NCBI RefSeq assembly: GCF_963678635.1
Contig: NC_087068.1
Span: forward strand, 30,878,318 to 30,942,317
Direction of reading: 5' to 3'
DNA from: Symsagittifera roscoffensis
Lineage: Eukaryota; Xenacoelomorpha; Acoela; Convolutidae
Length of the DNA stretch: 64,000 bases
Below the pieces are notes generated by a model that was not told the origin of the DNA, searched no databases, and saw nothing but the letters and a program-made list of their open reading frames with translations. This document shows positions 49,901 through 63,716 of this stretch, piece by piece (within the stretch, counting starts at the first letter, position 1; the number at the start of each line of letters is the position of its first letter). The position numbers and the translations under genes were made by a program.

Positions 49901-52900
49901 GTGAAATAACTAGTCAATTTTTTCAAGTACCAATTTTTTTTGTTTCGTCAATTATTTGCCAAACAATTATAAAAGCCAAGTGCAAATGGGTATGAGTGAA
50001 TACAAGAAACGAATTTCAAAAATCGCAATTCATTAAAACGCACAGAAAACTAATTACATAGTGAAATAACTAGTCAATTTTTTCAAGTACCAATTTTTTT
50101 TGTTTCGTCAATTAATTGTCAAACAATTATAAAAGCCAAGTGCAAATGGGTATGAGTGAATACAAGAAACGAATTTCAAAAATCGCATTTCATTAAAACG
50201 CACAGAAAACTAATTACATAGCGAAATAACTAGTCAATTTTTTCGAGTACCAATTTTTTTTGTTTCGTCAATTAATTGTCAAACAATTATAAAAGCCAAG
50301 TGCAAATGGGTATGAGTGAATACAAGAAACGAATTTCAAAAATCGCATTTCATTAAAACGCACAGAAAACTAATTACATAGTGAAATAACTAATCAATTT
50401 TTTCAAGTACCAATTTTTTTTGTTTCGTCAATTAATTGTCAAACAATTATAAAAGCCAAGTGCAAATGGGTATGAGTGAATACAAGAAACGAATTTCAAA
50501 AATTGCATTTCATTAAAACGCACAGAAAACTAATTACATTGTGAAATAACTAGTCAATTTTTTCAAGTACCAATTTTTTTTGTTTCGTCAATTAATTGTC
50601 AAACAATTATAAAAGCCTAGTGCAAATGGGTATGAGTGAATACAAGAAACGAATTTCAAAAATCGCATTTCATTAAAACGCACAGAAAACTAATTACATA
50701 GTGAAATAACTAGTCAATTTTTTCAAGTACCAATTTTTTTTGTTTCGTCAATTAATTGTCAAACAATTATAAAAGCCAAGTGCAAATGGGTATGAGTGAA
50801 TACAAGAAACGAATTTCAAAAATCGCATTTCATTAAAACGCACAGAAAACTGATTACATAGTGAAATAACTAGTCAATTTTTTCAAGTACCAATTTTTTT
50901 TGTTTCGTCAATTAATTGTCAAACAATTATAAAAGCCAAGTGCAAATGGGTATGAGTGAATACAAGAAACGAATTTCAAAAATCGCATTTCATTAAAACG
51001 CACAGAAAACTAATTACATAGTGAAATAACTAGTCAATTTTTTCAAGTACCAATTTTTTTTGTTTCGTCAATTAATTGTCAAACAATTATAAAAGCCAAG
51101 TGCAAATGGGTATGAGTGAATACAGGAAACGAATTTCAAAAATCGCATTTCATTAAAACGCACAGAAAACTAATTACATAGTGAAATAACAAGTCAATTT
51201 TTTCAAGTACCAATTTTTTTTGTTTCGTCAATTAATTGTCAAACAATTATAAAAGCCAAGTGCAAATGGGTATGAGTGAATACAAGAAACGAATTTCAAA
51301 AATCGCATTTCATTAAAACGCACAGAAAACTAATTACATAGTGAAATAACTAGTCAATTTTTTCAAGTACCAATTTTTTTTGTTTCGTCAATTAATTGTC
51401 AAACAATTATAAAAGCCAAGTGCAAATGGGTATGAGTGAATACAAGAAACGAATTTCAAAAATCGCATTTCATTAAAACGCACAGAAAACTAATTACATA
51501 GTGAAATAACTAGTCAATTTTTTCAAGTACCAATTTTTTTTGTTTCGTCAATTAATTGTCAAACAATTATAAAAGCCAAGTGCAAATGGGTATGAGTGAA
51601 TACAAGAAACGAATTTCAAAAATCGCATTTCATTAAAACGCACAGAAAACTAATTACATAGTGAAATAACTAGTCAATTTTTTCAAGTACCAATTTTTTT
51701 TGTTTCGTCAATTAATTGTCAAACAATTATAAAAGCCAAGTGCAAATGGGTATGAGTGAATACAAGAAACGAATTTCAAAAATCGCATTTCATTAAAACG
51801 CACAGAAAACTAATTACATAGTGAAATAACTAGTCAATTTTTTCAAGTACCAATTTTTTTTGTTTCGTCAAATAATTGTCAAACAATTATAAAAGCCAAG
51901 TGCAAATGGGTATGAGTGAATACAAGAAACGAATTTCAAAAATCGCATTTCATTAAAACGCACAGAAAACTGATTACATAGTGAAATAACTAGTCAATTT
52001 TTTCAAGTACCAATTTTTTTTGTTTCGTCAATTAATTGTCAAACAATTATAAAAGCCAAGTGCAAATGGGTATGAGTGAATACAAGAAACGAATTTCAAA
52101 AATCGCATTTCATTAAAACGCACAGAAAACTAATTACATAGTGAAATAACTAGTCAATTTTTTCAAGTACCAATTTTTTTTGTTTCGTCAATTAATTGTC
52201 AAACAATTATCAAAGCCAAGTGCAAATGGGTATGAGTGAATACAGGAAACGAATTTCAAAAATCGCATTTCATTAAAACGCACAGAAAACTAATTACATA
52301 GTGAAATAACTAGTCAATTTTTTCAAGTACCAATTTTTTTTGTTTCGTCAATTAATTGTCAAACAATTATAAAAGCCAAGTGCAAATGGGTATGAGTGAA
52401 TACAAGAAACGAATTTCAAAAATCGCATTTCATTAAAACGCACAGAAAACTAATTACATAGTGAAATAACTAGTCAATTTTTTCAAGTACCAAATTTTTT
52501 TGTTTCGTCAATTAATTGTCAAACAATTATAAAAGCCAAGTGCAAATGGGTATGAGTGAATACAGGAAACGAATTTCAAAAATCGCATTTCATGAAAACG
52601 CACAGAAAACTAATTACATAGTGAAATAACTAGTCAATTTTTTCAAGTACCAATTTTTTTTGTTTCGTCAATTAATTGTCAAACAATTATAAAAGCCAAG
52701 TGCAAATGGGTATGAGTGAATACAAGAAACGAATTTCAAAAATCGCATTTCATTAAAACGCACAGAAAACTAATTACATAGTGAAATAACTAGTCAATTT
52801 TTTCAAGTACCAATTTTTTTTGTTTCGTCAATTAATTGTCAAACAATTATAAAAGCCAAGTGCAAATGGGTATGAGTGAATACAAGAAACGAATTTCAAA

Positions 52901-55900
52901 AATCGCATTTCATTAAAACGCAGAGAAAACTAATTACATAGTGAAATAACTAGTCAATTTTTTCAAGTACCAATTTTTTTTGTTTCGTCAATTAATTGTC
53001 AAACAATTATAAAAGCCAAGTGCAAATGGGTATGAGTGAATACAAGAAACGAATTTCAAAAATCGCATTTCATTAAAACGCACAGAAAACTAATTACATA
53101 GTGAAATAACTAGTCAATTTTTTCAAGTACCAATTTTTTTTGTTTCGTCAATTAATTGTCAAACAATTATAAAAGCCAAGTGCAAATGGGTATGAGTGAA
53201 TACAAGAAACGAATTTCAAAAATCGCATTTCATTAAAACGCACAGAAAACTAATAACATAGTGAAATAACTAGTCAATTTTTTCAAGTACCAATTTTTTT
53301 TGTTTCGTCAATTAATTGTCAAACAATTATAAAAGTCAAGTGCAAATGGGTATGAGTGAATACAAGAAATGAATTTCAAAAATCGCATTTCATTAAAACG
53401 CACAGAAAACTAATTACATAGTGAAATAACTAGTCAATTTTTTCAAGTACCAATTTTTTTTGTTTCGTCAATTAATTGTCAAACAATTATAAAAGCCAAG
53501 TGCAAATGGGTATGAATGAATACAAGAAACGAATTTCAAAAATCGCATTTCATTAAAACGCACAGAAAACTAATTACATAGTGAAATAACTAGTCAATTT
53601 TTTCAAGTACTAATTTTTTTTGTTTCGTCAATTAATTGTCAAACAATTATAAAAGCCAAGTGCAAATGGGTATGAGTGAATACAAGAAACGAATTTCAAA
53701 AATCGCATTTCATTAAAACGCACAGAAAACTAATTAAATAGTGAAATAACTAGTCAATTTTTTCAAGTACCAATTTTTTTTGTTTCGTCAATTAATTGTC
53801 AAACAATTATAAAAGACAAGTGCAAATGGGTATGAGTGAATACAAGAAACGAATTTCAAAAATCGCATTTCATTAAAACGCACAGAAAACTAATAACATA
53901 GTGAAATAACTAGTCAATTTTTTCAAGTACCAATTTTTTTTGTTTCGTCAATTAATTGTCAAACAATTATAAAAGTCAAGTGCAAATGGGTATGAGTGAA
54001 TACAAGAAACGAATTTCAAAAATCGCATTTCATTAAAACGCACAGAAAACTAATTACATAGTGAAATAACTAGTCAATTTTTTCAAGTACCAATTATTTT
54101 TGTTTCGTCAATTAATTGTCAAACAATTATAAAAGCCAAGTGCAAATGGGTATGAATGAATACAAGAAACGAATTTCAAAAATCGCATTTCATTAAAACG
54201 CACAGAAAACTAATTACATAGTGAAATAACTAGTCAATTTTTTCAAGTACTAATTTTTTTTGTTTCGTCAATTAATTGTCAAACAATTATAAAAGCCAAG
54301 TGCAAATGGGTATGAGTTAATACAAGAAACGAATTTCAAAAATCGCATTTCATTAAAACGCACAGAAAACTAATTAAATAGTGAAATAACTAGTCAGTTT
54401 TTTCAAGTACTATTTTTTTTTGTTTCGTCAATTAATTGTCAAACAATTATAAAAGCCAAGTGCAAATGGGTATGAGTGAATACAAGAAACGAATTTCAAA
54501 AATCGCATTTCATTAAAACGCACAGAAAACTAATTACATAGTGAAATAACTAGTCAATTTTTTCAAGTACTATTTTTTTTTGTTTCGTCAATTAATTGTC
54601 AAACAATTATAAAAGCCAAGTGGAAATGGGTATGAGTGAATACAAGAAACGAATTTCAAAAATTGCATTTCATTAAAACGCACAGAAAACTAAGTATATA
54701 GTGAAATAACTAGTCAATTTTTTCAAGTAACAATTTTTTTGTTTCGTCAATTAATTGTCAAACAATTATAAAAGCCAAGTGCAAATGGGTATGAGTGAAT
54801 ACAAGAAACGAATTTCAAAAATCGCATTTCATTAAAACGCACAGAAAACTAATTACATAGTGAAATAACTAGTCAATTTTTTCAAGTACCAATTTTTTTT
54901 GTTTCGTCAATTAATTGTCAAACAATTATAAAAGCCAAGTGCAAATGGGTATGAGTGAATACAAGAAACGAATTTCAAAAATCGCATTTCATTAAAACGC
55001 ACAGAAAACTAATTAAATAGTGAAATAACTAGTCAATTTTTTCAAGTACCAATTTTTTTTGTTTCGTCAATGAATTGTCAAACAATTATAAAAGCCAAGT
55101 GCAAATGGGTATGAGTGAATACAAGAAACGAATTTCAAAATACGCATTTCATTAAAACGCACAGAAAACTAATTACATAGTGAAATAACTAGTCAATTTT
55201 TTCAAGTACCAATTTTTTTTGTTTCGTCAATTAATTGTCAAACAATTATAAAAGCCAAGTGCAAATGGGTACGAGTGAATACAAGAAACGAATTTCAAAA
55301 ATCGCATTTCATTAAAACGCACAGAAAACTAATTACATAGTGAAATAACTAGTCAATTTTTTCAAGTACCAATTTTTTTTGTTTCGTCAATTAATTGTCA
55401 AACAATTATAAAAGCCAAGTGCAAATGGGTATGAGTGAATACAAGAAACGAATTTCAAAAATCGCATTTCATTAAAACGCACAGAAAACTAATTACACAG
55501 TGAAATAACTAGTCAATTTTTTCAAGTACCAATTTTTTGTGTTTCGTCAATTAATTGTCAAACAATTATAAAAGCCAAGTGCAAATGGGTATGAGTGAAT
55601 ACAAGAAACGAATTTCAAAAATCGCATTTCATTAAAACGCACAGAAAACTAATTACATAGTGAAATAACTAGTCAATTTTTTCAAGTACCAATTTTTTTT
55701 GTTTCGTCAATTAATTGTCAAACAATTATAAAAGCCAAGTGCAAATGGGTATGAGTGAATGCAAGAAACGAATTTCAAAAATCGCATTTCATTAAAACGC
55801 ACAGAAAACTAATTACATAGTGAAATAACTAGTCAATTTTTTCAAGTACCAATTTTTTTTGTTTCGTCAATTAATTGTCAAACAATTATAAAAGCCAAGT

Positions 55901-58900
55901 TCAAATGGGTATGAGTGAATACAAGAAACGAATTTCAAAAATCGCATTTCATTAAAACGCACAGAAAACTAATTACACAGTGAAATAACTAGTCAATTTT
56001 TTCAAGTACCAATTTTTTGTGTTTCGTCAATTAATTGTCAAACAATTATAAAAGCCAAGTGCAAATGGGTATGAGTGAATACAAGAAACGAATTTCAAAA
56101 ATCGCATTTCATTAAAACGCACAGAAAACTAATTACATAGTGAAATAACTAGTCAATTTTTTCAAGTACCAATTTTTTTTGTTTCGTCAATTAATTGTCA
56201 AACAATTATAAAAGCCAAGTGCAAATGGGTATGAGTGAATACAAGAAACGAATTTCAAAAATCGCATTTCATTAAAACGCACAGAAAACTAATTACACAG
56301 TGAAATAACCAGTCAATTTTTTCAAGTACCAATTTTTTGTGTTTCGTCAATTAATTGTCAAACAATTATAAAAGCCAAGTGCAAATGGGTATGAGTGAAT
56401 ACAAGAAACGAATTTCAAAAATCGCATTTCATTAAAACGCACAGAAAACTAATTACATAGTGAAATAACTACTCAATTTTTTCAAGTACCAATTTTTTTT
56501 GTTTCGTCAATTAATTGTCAAACAATTATAAAAGCCAAGTGCAAATGGGTATGAGTGAATACAAGAAACGAATTTCAAAAATCGCATTTCATTAAAACGC
56601 ACAAAAAACTAATTACATAGTGAAATAACTAGTCAATTTTTTCAAGTACCAATTTTTTTTGTTTCGTTAATTAATTGTCAAACAATTATAAAAGCTAAGT
56701 GCAAATGGGTATGAGTGAATACAAGAAACGAATTTCAAAAATCGCATTTCATTAAAACGCACAGAAAACTAATTACATAGTGAAATAACTAGTCAATTTT
56801 TTCAAGTACCATTTTTTTTTGTTTCGTCAATTAATTGTCAAACAATTATAAAAGCCAAGTGCAAATGGGTATGAGTGAATACATGAAACGAATTTCAAAA
56901 ATCGCATTTCATTAAAACGCACAGAAAACTAATTACATAGTGAAATAACTAGTCAATTTTTTCAAGTACCAATTTTTTTTGTTTCGTCAATTAATTGTCA
57001 AACAATTATAAAAGCCAATTGCACATGGGTATGAGTGAATACAAGAAACGAATTTCAAAAATTGCATTTCATTAAAACGCACAGAAAACTAAGTACATAG
57101 TGAAATAACTAGTCAATTTTTTCAAGTACCAATTTTTTTTGTTTCGTCAATTAATTGTCAAACAATTATAAAAGCCAAGTGCAAATGGGTATGAGTGAAT
57201 ACAAGAAACGAATTTCAAAAATCGCATTTCATTAAAACGCACAGAAAACTAATTACATAGTGAAATAACTAGTCAATTTTTTCAAGTACCATTTTTTTTT
57301 GTTTCGTCAATTAATTGTCAAACAATTATAAAAGCCAAGTGCAAATGGGTATGAGTGAATACATGAAACGAATTTCAAAAATCGCATTTCATTAAAACGC
57401 ACAGAAAACTAATTACATAGTGAAATAACTAGTCAATTTTTTCAAGTACCAATTTTTTTTGTTTCGTCAATTAATTGTCAAACAATTATAAAAGCCAATT
57501 GCACATGGGTATGAGTGAATACAAGAAACGAATTTCAAAAATTGCATTTCATTAAAACGCACAGAAAACTAAGTACATAGTGAAATAACTAGTCAATTTT
57601 TTCAAGTACCAATTTTTTTTGTTTCGTCAATTAATTGTCAAACAATTATAAAAGCCAAGTGCAAATGGGTATGAGTGAATACAAGAAACGAATTTCAAAA
57701 ATCGCATTTCATTAAAACGCACAGAAAACTAATTACATAGTGAAATAACTAGTCAATTTTTTTCAAGTACCAATTTTTTTTGTTTCGTCAATTAATTGTC
57801 AAACAATTATAAAAGCCAAGTGCAAATGGGTATGAGTGAATACAAGAAACGAATTTCAAAATACGCATTTCATTAAAACGCACAGAAAACTAATTACATA
57901 GTGAAATAACTAGTCAATTTTTTCAAGTACCAATTTTTTTTGTTTCGTCAATTAATTGTCAAACAATTATAAAAGCCAAGTGCAAATGGGTACGAGTGAA
58001 TACAAGAAACGAATTTCAAAAATCGCATTTCATTAAAACGCACAGAAAACTAATTACATAGTGAAATAACTAGTCAATTTTTTCAAGTACCAATTTTTTT
58101 TTGTTTCGTCAATTAATTGTCAAACAATTATAAAAGCCAAGTGCAAATGGGTATGAGTGAATACAAGAAACGAATTTCAAAAATCGCATTTCATTAAAAC
58201 GCACAGAAAACTAATTACACAGTGAAATAACTAGTCAATTTTTTCAAGTACCAATTTTTTGTGTTTCGTCAATTAATTGTCAAACAATTATAAAAGCCAA
58301 GTGCAAATGGGTATGAGTGAATACAAGAAACGAATTTCAAAAATCGCATTCCATTTAAACGCACAGAAAACTAATTACATAGTGAAATAACTAGTCAATT
58401 TTTTCAAATACCAATTTTTTTTGTTTCGTCAATTAATTGTCAAACAATTATAAAAGCCAAGTGCAAATGGGTATGAGTGAATACAAGAAACGAATTTCAA
58501 AAATCGCATTTCATTAAAACGCACAGAAAACTAATTACATAGTGAAATAACTAGTCAATTTTTTCAAGTACCAATTTCTTTTGTTTCGTTAATTAATTGT
58601 CAAACAATTATAAAAGCCAAGTGCAAATGGGTATGAGTGAATACAAGAAACGAATTTCAAAAATCGCATTTCATTAAAACGCACAGAAAACTAATTACAT
58701 AGTGAAATAACTAGTTAATTTTTTCAAGTACCAATTTTTTTTGTTTCGTCAATTAATTGTCAAACAATTATAAAAGCCAAGTGCAAATAGGTATGAGTGA
58801 ATACAAGAAACGAATTTCAAAAATCGCATTTCATTAAAACGCACAGAAAACTAATTACATAGTGAAATAACTAGTCAATTTTTTCAAGTACCAATTTTTT

Positions 58901-59194
58901 TTGTTTCGTCAATTAATTGTCAAACAATTATAAAAGCCAAGTGCACATGGGTATGAGTGAATACAAGAAATTAAGTTCAAAAATCGCTTTTCATTAAAAC
59001 GCACAGAAAACTAATTACATAGTGAAATAACTAGTCAATTTTTTCAAGTACCAATTTTTTTTGTTTCGTCAATTAATTGTCAAACAATTATAAAAGCCAA
59101 GTGCAAATGGGTATGAGTGAATAAAAGAAACGAATTTCAAAAATCGCATTTCATTAAAACGCACAGAAAACTAATTACATAGTGAAATAACTAG
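43905..59194. repeat. 160 bp satellite array, ~95 tandem monomers
   Basis: The period is 160 bases (for example AGCCAAGTGC at 44061, 44221 and 44381), with occasional 1-3 base changes in a T8 run. The monomer is ~70% AT and includes AAATGGGTATGAGTGAATAC, CGCATTTCATTAAAACGCAC, GAAATAACTAGTCAATTTTT, GTTTCGTCAATTAATTGTCA and a T8 run. Copies are mostly over 98% alike by eye. Shared private variants recur at 480, 640, 1120 and ~2720 bases, that is 3, 4, 7 and 17 monomers, showing higher-order duplication by unequal exchange. The array ends abruptly at both sides. No ORF survives. This kind of array is typical of centromeric or heterochromatic satellites. Confidence 0.98.
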
Positions 59195-61590
59195 CACAAT
59201 CAGGTACTAGTGGCTTGATTTTTGTTTTTAGTTTTTTCTGGAACCAAAAGAGAGTGTCGTCAAGCATCGACATCTTGAGCTCAAGCAAATACGTGGACTT
59301 CTACGCATTCCCATTAGCAATGCGCCCTTCGGGCGCAAATGCCAATGCTCAACTAATTTTGCCAGGTGAAAAAATTTGTTTAAAGAAAAATTCTGATAAA
59401 TTTTAATTTAAACTATTACCAAAAAACGCAAAGATTTCAAAGTGTGAAACAATCAAGTTTTTGCTATTACCGGGCTTGCAATGAGACTGATGTTGGCAAA
59501 AGTAAAATAGAAAATGTAGAAAATGGAAAGAAAAAAATTGTTCAAATAAGAACGCAACATCAAAAACTTATTTCATCTCCGCTCAAATCATAATTCAGAT
59601 CAGGCTGATTTCAGATTTTAAGCGTAGAATTTACGGTTACGGCTGCTCCCTCTACAGGTCCCAGAGGGACCGAGTGAGCATCCTACCTCGATCCAGGTTA
59701 ACGGATAGTTGTTCTTAATTTTTCACAAAATTTTTTTACACTAATGCTTGTTTTCAATTCCTCATGAGAAGCTGTATTAATTTAAAAAAAACTGATTTTA
59801 TTAATCAATGCTTCCAAGAACAACTGATGTTAGGCGGTTACAAATGCGGTTGTTGAAAACTAGTAATGGATAATGATGAGAAAAATTGTAAGTTTTCAAA
59901 TGAATTGAAAAACAGTTTTTTTCTTTTTTCTTTTGTAAATCGGGAGAAGTGAATCAGTTTTTTTTGAGTTTTCCTCGCACCACCCACTGTTTTTAAGTAA
60001 TGAAGATTCCTGTTGTAGCCGTTCATAACACTTTGGCAGAAAAAACATCAATATGATGTAAAATGTTTTAAAAAAGAGAAAAAACTAAAAATTATGTTTT
60101 TTTTTTAAAAAATCAAAAAATTGTAATTTTCAAAATTGAAAAAAAGTAAAAATTAATTACATATTACGATTCAGCGTACCCAACTTAGTGGGTCTAGCAT
60201 TTTAAATTACCAAAAAATATTGAAAATTGTAGATTTTATGAAGTTTTCATTTTGGCTATTTTTCCTTGTCGCCTCCACTTAAGGCACCTTTGAGCCAACT
60301 TGAGAAACTGGAACCTAAACAAGCTGCACAGATGGTCAAAATGAGCCATTTTCAGCGTGATAACACGCCTGGAAGAAAAAAAATTCCAGAAAAGAAAGAA
60401 AATTATGAACTTTAACCTTTTTTCTTCTTCAAATGGCGATACTTAGAATAATTTTTCAGCTGAAAAGTTCAAAAAATATCAAAAATTTCAAATTTTGACA
60501 AAAATTTTAAAAAATCTCATCAGTCTATTTATTGGAGTGTTCGAGGTGTTGGGAGACCTTATCTGGCGGCTACCAACAAGTGGATCACTTATTTTAAAGT
60601 TTTGAGAAAGGTCAAAAAAACATGTTTTTTCGATTTTTTTGACAGAATTCCGAAAGCAATATCTTGGCTTAGAACAAAAATGAGGGCCTAAAATTAGTAC
60701 AAACAATACTCCCACATAAAGTACATTAGGTTGGAAACAAAAAATTGACTCTGACTCAAAAATCGTTTTTTAACTTTATTTCTGAACAAAAAATTGTAAA
60801 AAAATCAAAAACTTAAAAATTTTTTGAAAAAAATGATTGTTTTGAAAAAGTGCCAATTTTTAGCTGAAACTTTTCATTTTAGCTAATAAAGCCAGAGCAC
60901 TGCCCTTTAAGCTCAAATAAATTAATTAGGCAAATTATTTTCAAGTTTTTTCGTTAGAGGCTTTCATTTTGAAAAAGTATTCAAAAATGGGTAAAAAAAA
61001 GTCAAAAAAATCAATTTTCTCCGATTCAAAAACCTCCACTACCATGATGATTAGTTCGTTAGATAGGACTGCTGAGATCAGTTTAGACTTACTTTCATAA
61101 AAATATCAAAATTTTTACTTATTTTTGAGAATTAGGCAAAATAAAAACTTTTCCCAAATTGGGCAAAAAGCCCAAATTAGCCCAAACACCTGTTAAAAAT
61201 TGTTGGGTCAAAAAGTCACAAGAGGAAACCCCTATTCGTTTGCCATTTTAGGGCCGCATGCAAAAAATTAGACCAATCTAACCTGACAATTTCGAGAACC
61301 GACTTTTTTGCAAAATTTCTCTATAGTCCATTTGAGGGATATTACTTGTACCGGTGGGGGCCCCTACCCCACCTCAAAAAATTTTGTAATGCTGGAACGC
61401 GGCCACCTAGCACCCTCAAGGTCACGTGACTTATTTTTGTTTTTCGTATTTTCTGAAACCAAAAGAGACCAGTTTTTTACCAATGCACTTCATCAACCAG
61501 GCTTGCAACACTGTTTTCTGTTCGATTCGATCAGGGATCATGGTTGTTTACTGTTTGCACATAATAAGTGACTATGATGTAATTAGTGTT
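59195..61590. other. AT-rich DNA without supported genes
   Basis: Long poly-A/T runs. A short GC hairpin TCCCTCTACAGGTCCCAGAG+GGA lies at about 59645-59667. One ~36 base block is shared between 59218-59253 and 61433-61468 (TTTTTGTTTTT..., TTTCTG.AACCAAAAGAGA). Nothing coding is supported. Confidence 0.45.
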
Positions 61591-61599
61591 GAAAAAAAA

Positions 61600-61690
61600 A
61601 GATTTTAACTGATCGTCTCACACCGGGGTTCGAACACCAGACATATCGGTCCTGAGTCTAGCGCTCTAACCAACTGCGCCACGTTGCGTC
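61600..61690 (-). tRNA. tRNA-like Pol III unit (probably pseudogene or SINE head)
   Basis: The minus strand has an A box TGGCGCAGTTGG and, about 40 bases on, a B box GTTCGAACCCC. Downstream lies a T-rich Pol III terminator-like run (61593-61601). The D arm GCGC...GAGC forms, but the anticodon and T arms do not pair properly and no anticodon can be read securely. It is therefore classed as a tRNA-derived remnant. Confidence 0.45.
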
Positions 61691-61902
61691 TTGCTTAGGC
61701 GGAAGCGAAAGTATTGTTCAACAAACGATTTCAGTCGTATGATTAGTAAAACTGAGAAGATTATATTAAGTTTTTTGATTTACTTTTTCTTTCCAGTTCA
61801 TTGACTGGAACACGCTGAAACATGAACTTTATTTTAATATCTTAAGCATTTCAGTATGCTTAGTTTTTAGCAACATATTTTAACAGGAATGTTAGCAATG
61901 GT

Positions 61903-61975
61903 ACGATTTGGAAACGAACCTTCAACCAACGGAGACCTAATAGTGGACGGAACCACTAGACCACAAACGACGAAA
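61903..61975 (-). tRNA. tRNA-like remnant
   Basis: The minus strand carries TGGTCTAGTGGTTC (A-box-like) and GGTTCGTTTCC (B-box-like, one change from GGTTCGANNCC) with about 34 bases between them. The arms are degenerate. Confidence 0.35.
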
Positions 61976-62040
61976 TTGCTGTTGAATTAGGACATTATCA
62001 GTGAAATTAAACGTCAAATGTGATGTCTTATCAGTGTCAT

Positions 62041-62290
62041 TGGGCGTATGTATGTATGCATGTATGTATTTATGTATATTTGTATGTACGTTGGTATGTA
62101 TGTATGTATGTATAAATGTATGTATGTATGTATGTATGTATGGATTAAAGTAATGTTGTATGTATGTGAATGCAGGCATACAAATATGTTTGCTCGTGTA
62201 CTTATGTAGGTACGTGTGTATGTTGTATGCATGTATGTATGAATTTATGTATGTATGTGTTTATGTATGTATTTATGTTATTATGTATGT
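62041..62290. repeat. TATG tetranucleotide microsatellite
   Basis: Runs of TATG/TGTA with frequent interruptions. It produces Ile-His-Thr-Tyr repeat frames on the minus strand that are not genes. Confidence 0.9.
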
Positions 62291-62694
62291 TTTATTGCAT
62301 ATTGCATGAGTGTGTGTAAGTATGTGAAATGCATGTCTTGATTGATGTATCTATGTACGTATATAAAAGATTTTCCGTTTCTTCAATAAACTATAACGAG
62401 TAATGTTGATATATGACAATGACGAATGTTTAATAGTGATTTTTTACAATTGCCTCATCAGCTTCCATTTTATGTAACGTTCTTACATTTTAAGAAAACT
62501 CTCTTGTTTCGACTGTTTCTGTGAATATTCAATTCGGGTAGACAAAAAAGCAGAAACGTTAGAGGTTTTTCTTTGAAAAAGAAAATAATTGAACGATTTG
62601 AGTCTGGTTATGAATGTGATTGTTTCAACTGAACATACTCATTAACTTTGACAGCTATTAATGGAAATGTGTTCGAAAAAGTTTTCTTCGACCT

Positions 62695-62765
62695 GTCAGA
62701 GTTTCGAACCGAAGTTTTTGGTTTGCAAGACCAGTTATGAACCACTACACTATCGTCTCGTGATA
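62695..62765 (-). tRNA. tRNA-like remnant
   Basis: The minus strand shows A box TAGTGTAGTGGTT, a plausible anticodon stem TGGT/ACCA around a 7-nt loop CTTGCAA, and a B box GGTTCGAAACT. The T arm does not pair, so it is likely a pseudogene. Confidence 0.4.
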
Positions 62766-62964
62766 ATTGCTGCAAGTTGCGTTTGGCAGTGAAGGAAACG
62801 GAAGAAACAATTGCTGTGGTTTAGAGAGATACTATTTGAAAGAATTCCTTCCACTAGCATAGCTTTGTGGAACCGGAGTCAACCCGGCCTCTCTTCTGTA
62901 GTCCCATTGTGGGAAATTAAACTTTTCGTCAAGCGTTATTGGAAGGATAGGAAAAACATTTAAT

Positions 62965-63052
62965 CATATGAAGGATCAGTCTGGGAATCGAACTAGGGCT
63001 ATCTGCTTCCAAGTCCTGTGCAGATTCGCTTGTGGTAAGACAGATATCTAAT
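62965..63052 (-). tRNA. tRNA-like remnant
   Basis: The minus strand has a good B box GTTCGATTCC within CTAGTTCGATTCCCAG and an anticodon-like loop CTTGGAA, but the A box (TTACCACAAGCG) is poor. Confidence 0.3.
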
Positions 63053-63227
63053 AGACACTAGTTTTTGCCGACCAATCATCTGAGGTCTTAGAAAGCATGG
63101 CTGGAAAAAGACAAGATTTGAAATCTGATGGTTTTCTGCAATGTTAACAGGTGTTGTGCGATGAGTTAAAAATATTTTTTCATGAGGGAATTGAAACAAA
63201 GAGAAACATAAAATTTTGATCTATTGG

Positions 63228-63540
63228 AGTCACTGCCTTGGCGGTGGCCAACGGGTCATTCCTCTGTCTCTCAGTGTATATGACGGATTGTGTCAGATCC
63301 GTATGAACCTCCTCCGCTAGTCGGTCAGGGGGACGTGTCTGGCAAGCCAGATTGGGAACCCCAAACCCACAGCCCTTCTCGCCATGTCTTTACATGATCT
63401 CAGAGTGTCGGACTTTTTTCACTTTTGATCAACTAGCTTCAGAGACCAGTTTCAGATGCCCCGCCAAAGACATCATCGACTAGTATCGTATTTGGTTTCG
63501 GTGATGTTGAGAATGCGTTGGAAGGTAGCGAAACAATGAC
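63228..63540. other. GC-richer conserved-looking block, unidentified
   Basis: Base composition jumps relative to its surroundings (CCTTGGCGGTGGCCAACGGG, GGACGTGTCTGGCAAGCCAG). No frame is long and no RNA family is recognised. It may be a SINE/LINE body or a structured RNA remnant. Confidence 0.25.
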
Positions 63541-63716
63541 AGAAAAAAACGGCTAATAGTAAAAACGTCCAAAATATTATGCATTGAATTAAATGCATAC
63601 GTTAGATGAAAAACTTGAAATCTCAATGAGGAATAAACATGAAATTTACTCAGTTAATTGTACTGATTTAACTATCGGTATGAGTAATTGAAATGCTTAT
63701 TCTATTCTGTAAACTC

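Noticed and set aside
43905-59194. CRISPR-like regular array
   Set aside because: The whole 160 bp unit is repeated with no unique spacers, so this is a satellite.
61600-61690. Functional tRNA gene
   Set aside because: The A and B boxes are good, but the anticodon and T arms do not pair and no anticodon can be placed.
61937-62232. His/Thr/Tyr/Ile repeat ORFs
   Set aside because: Translations of the TATG microsatellite.
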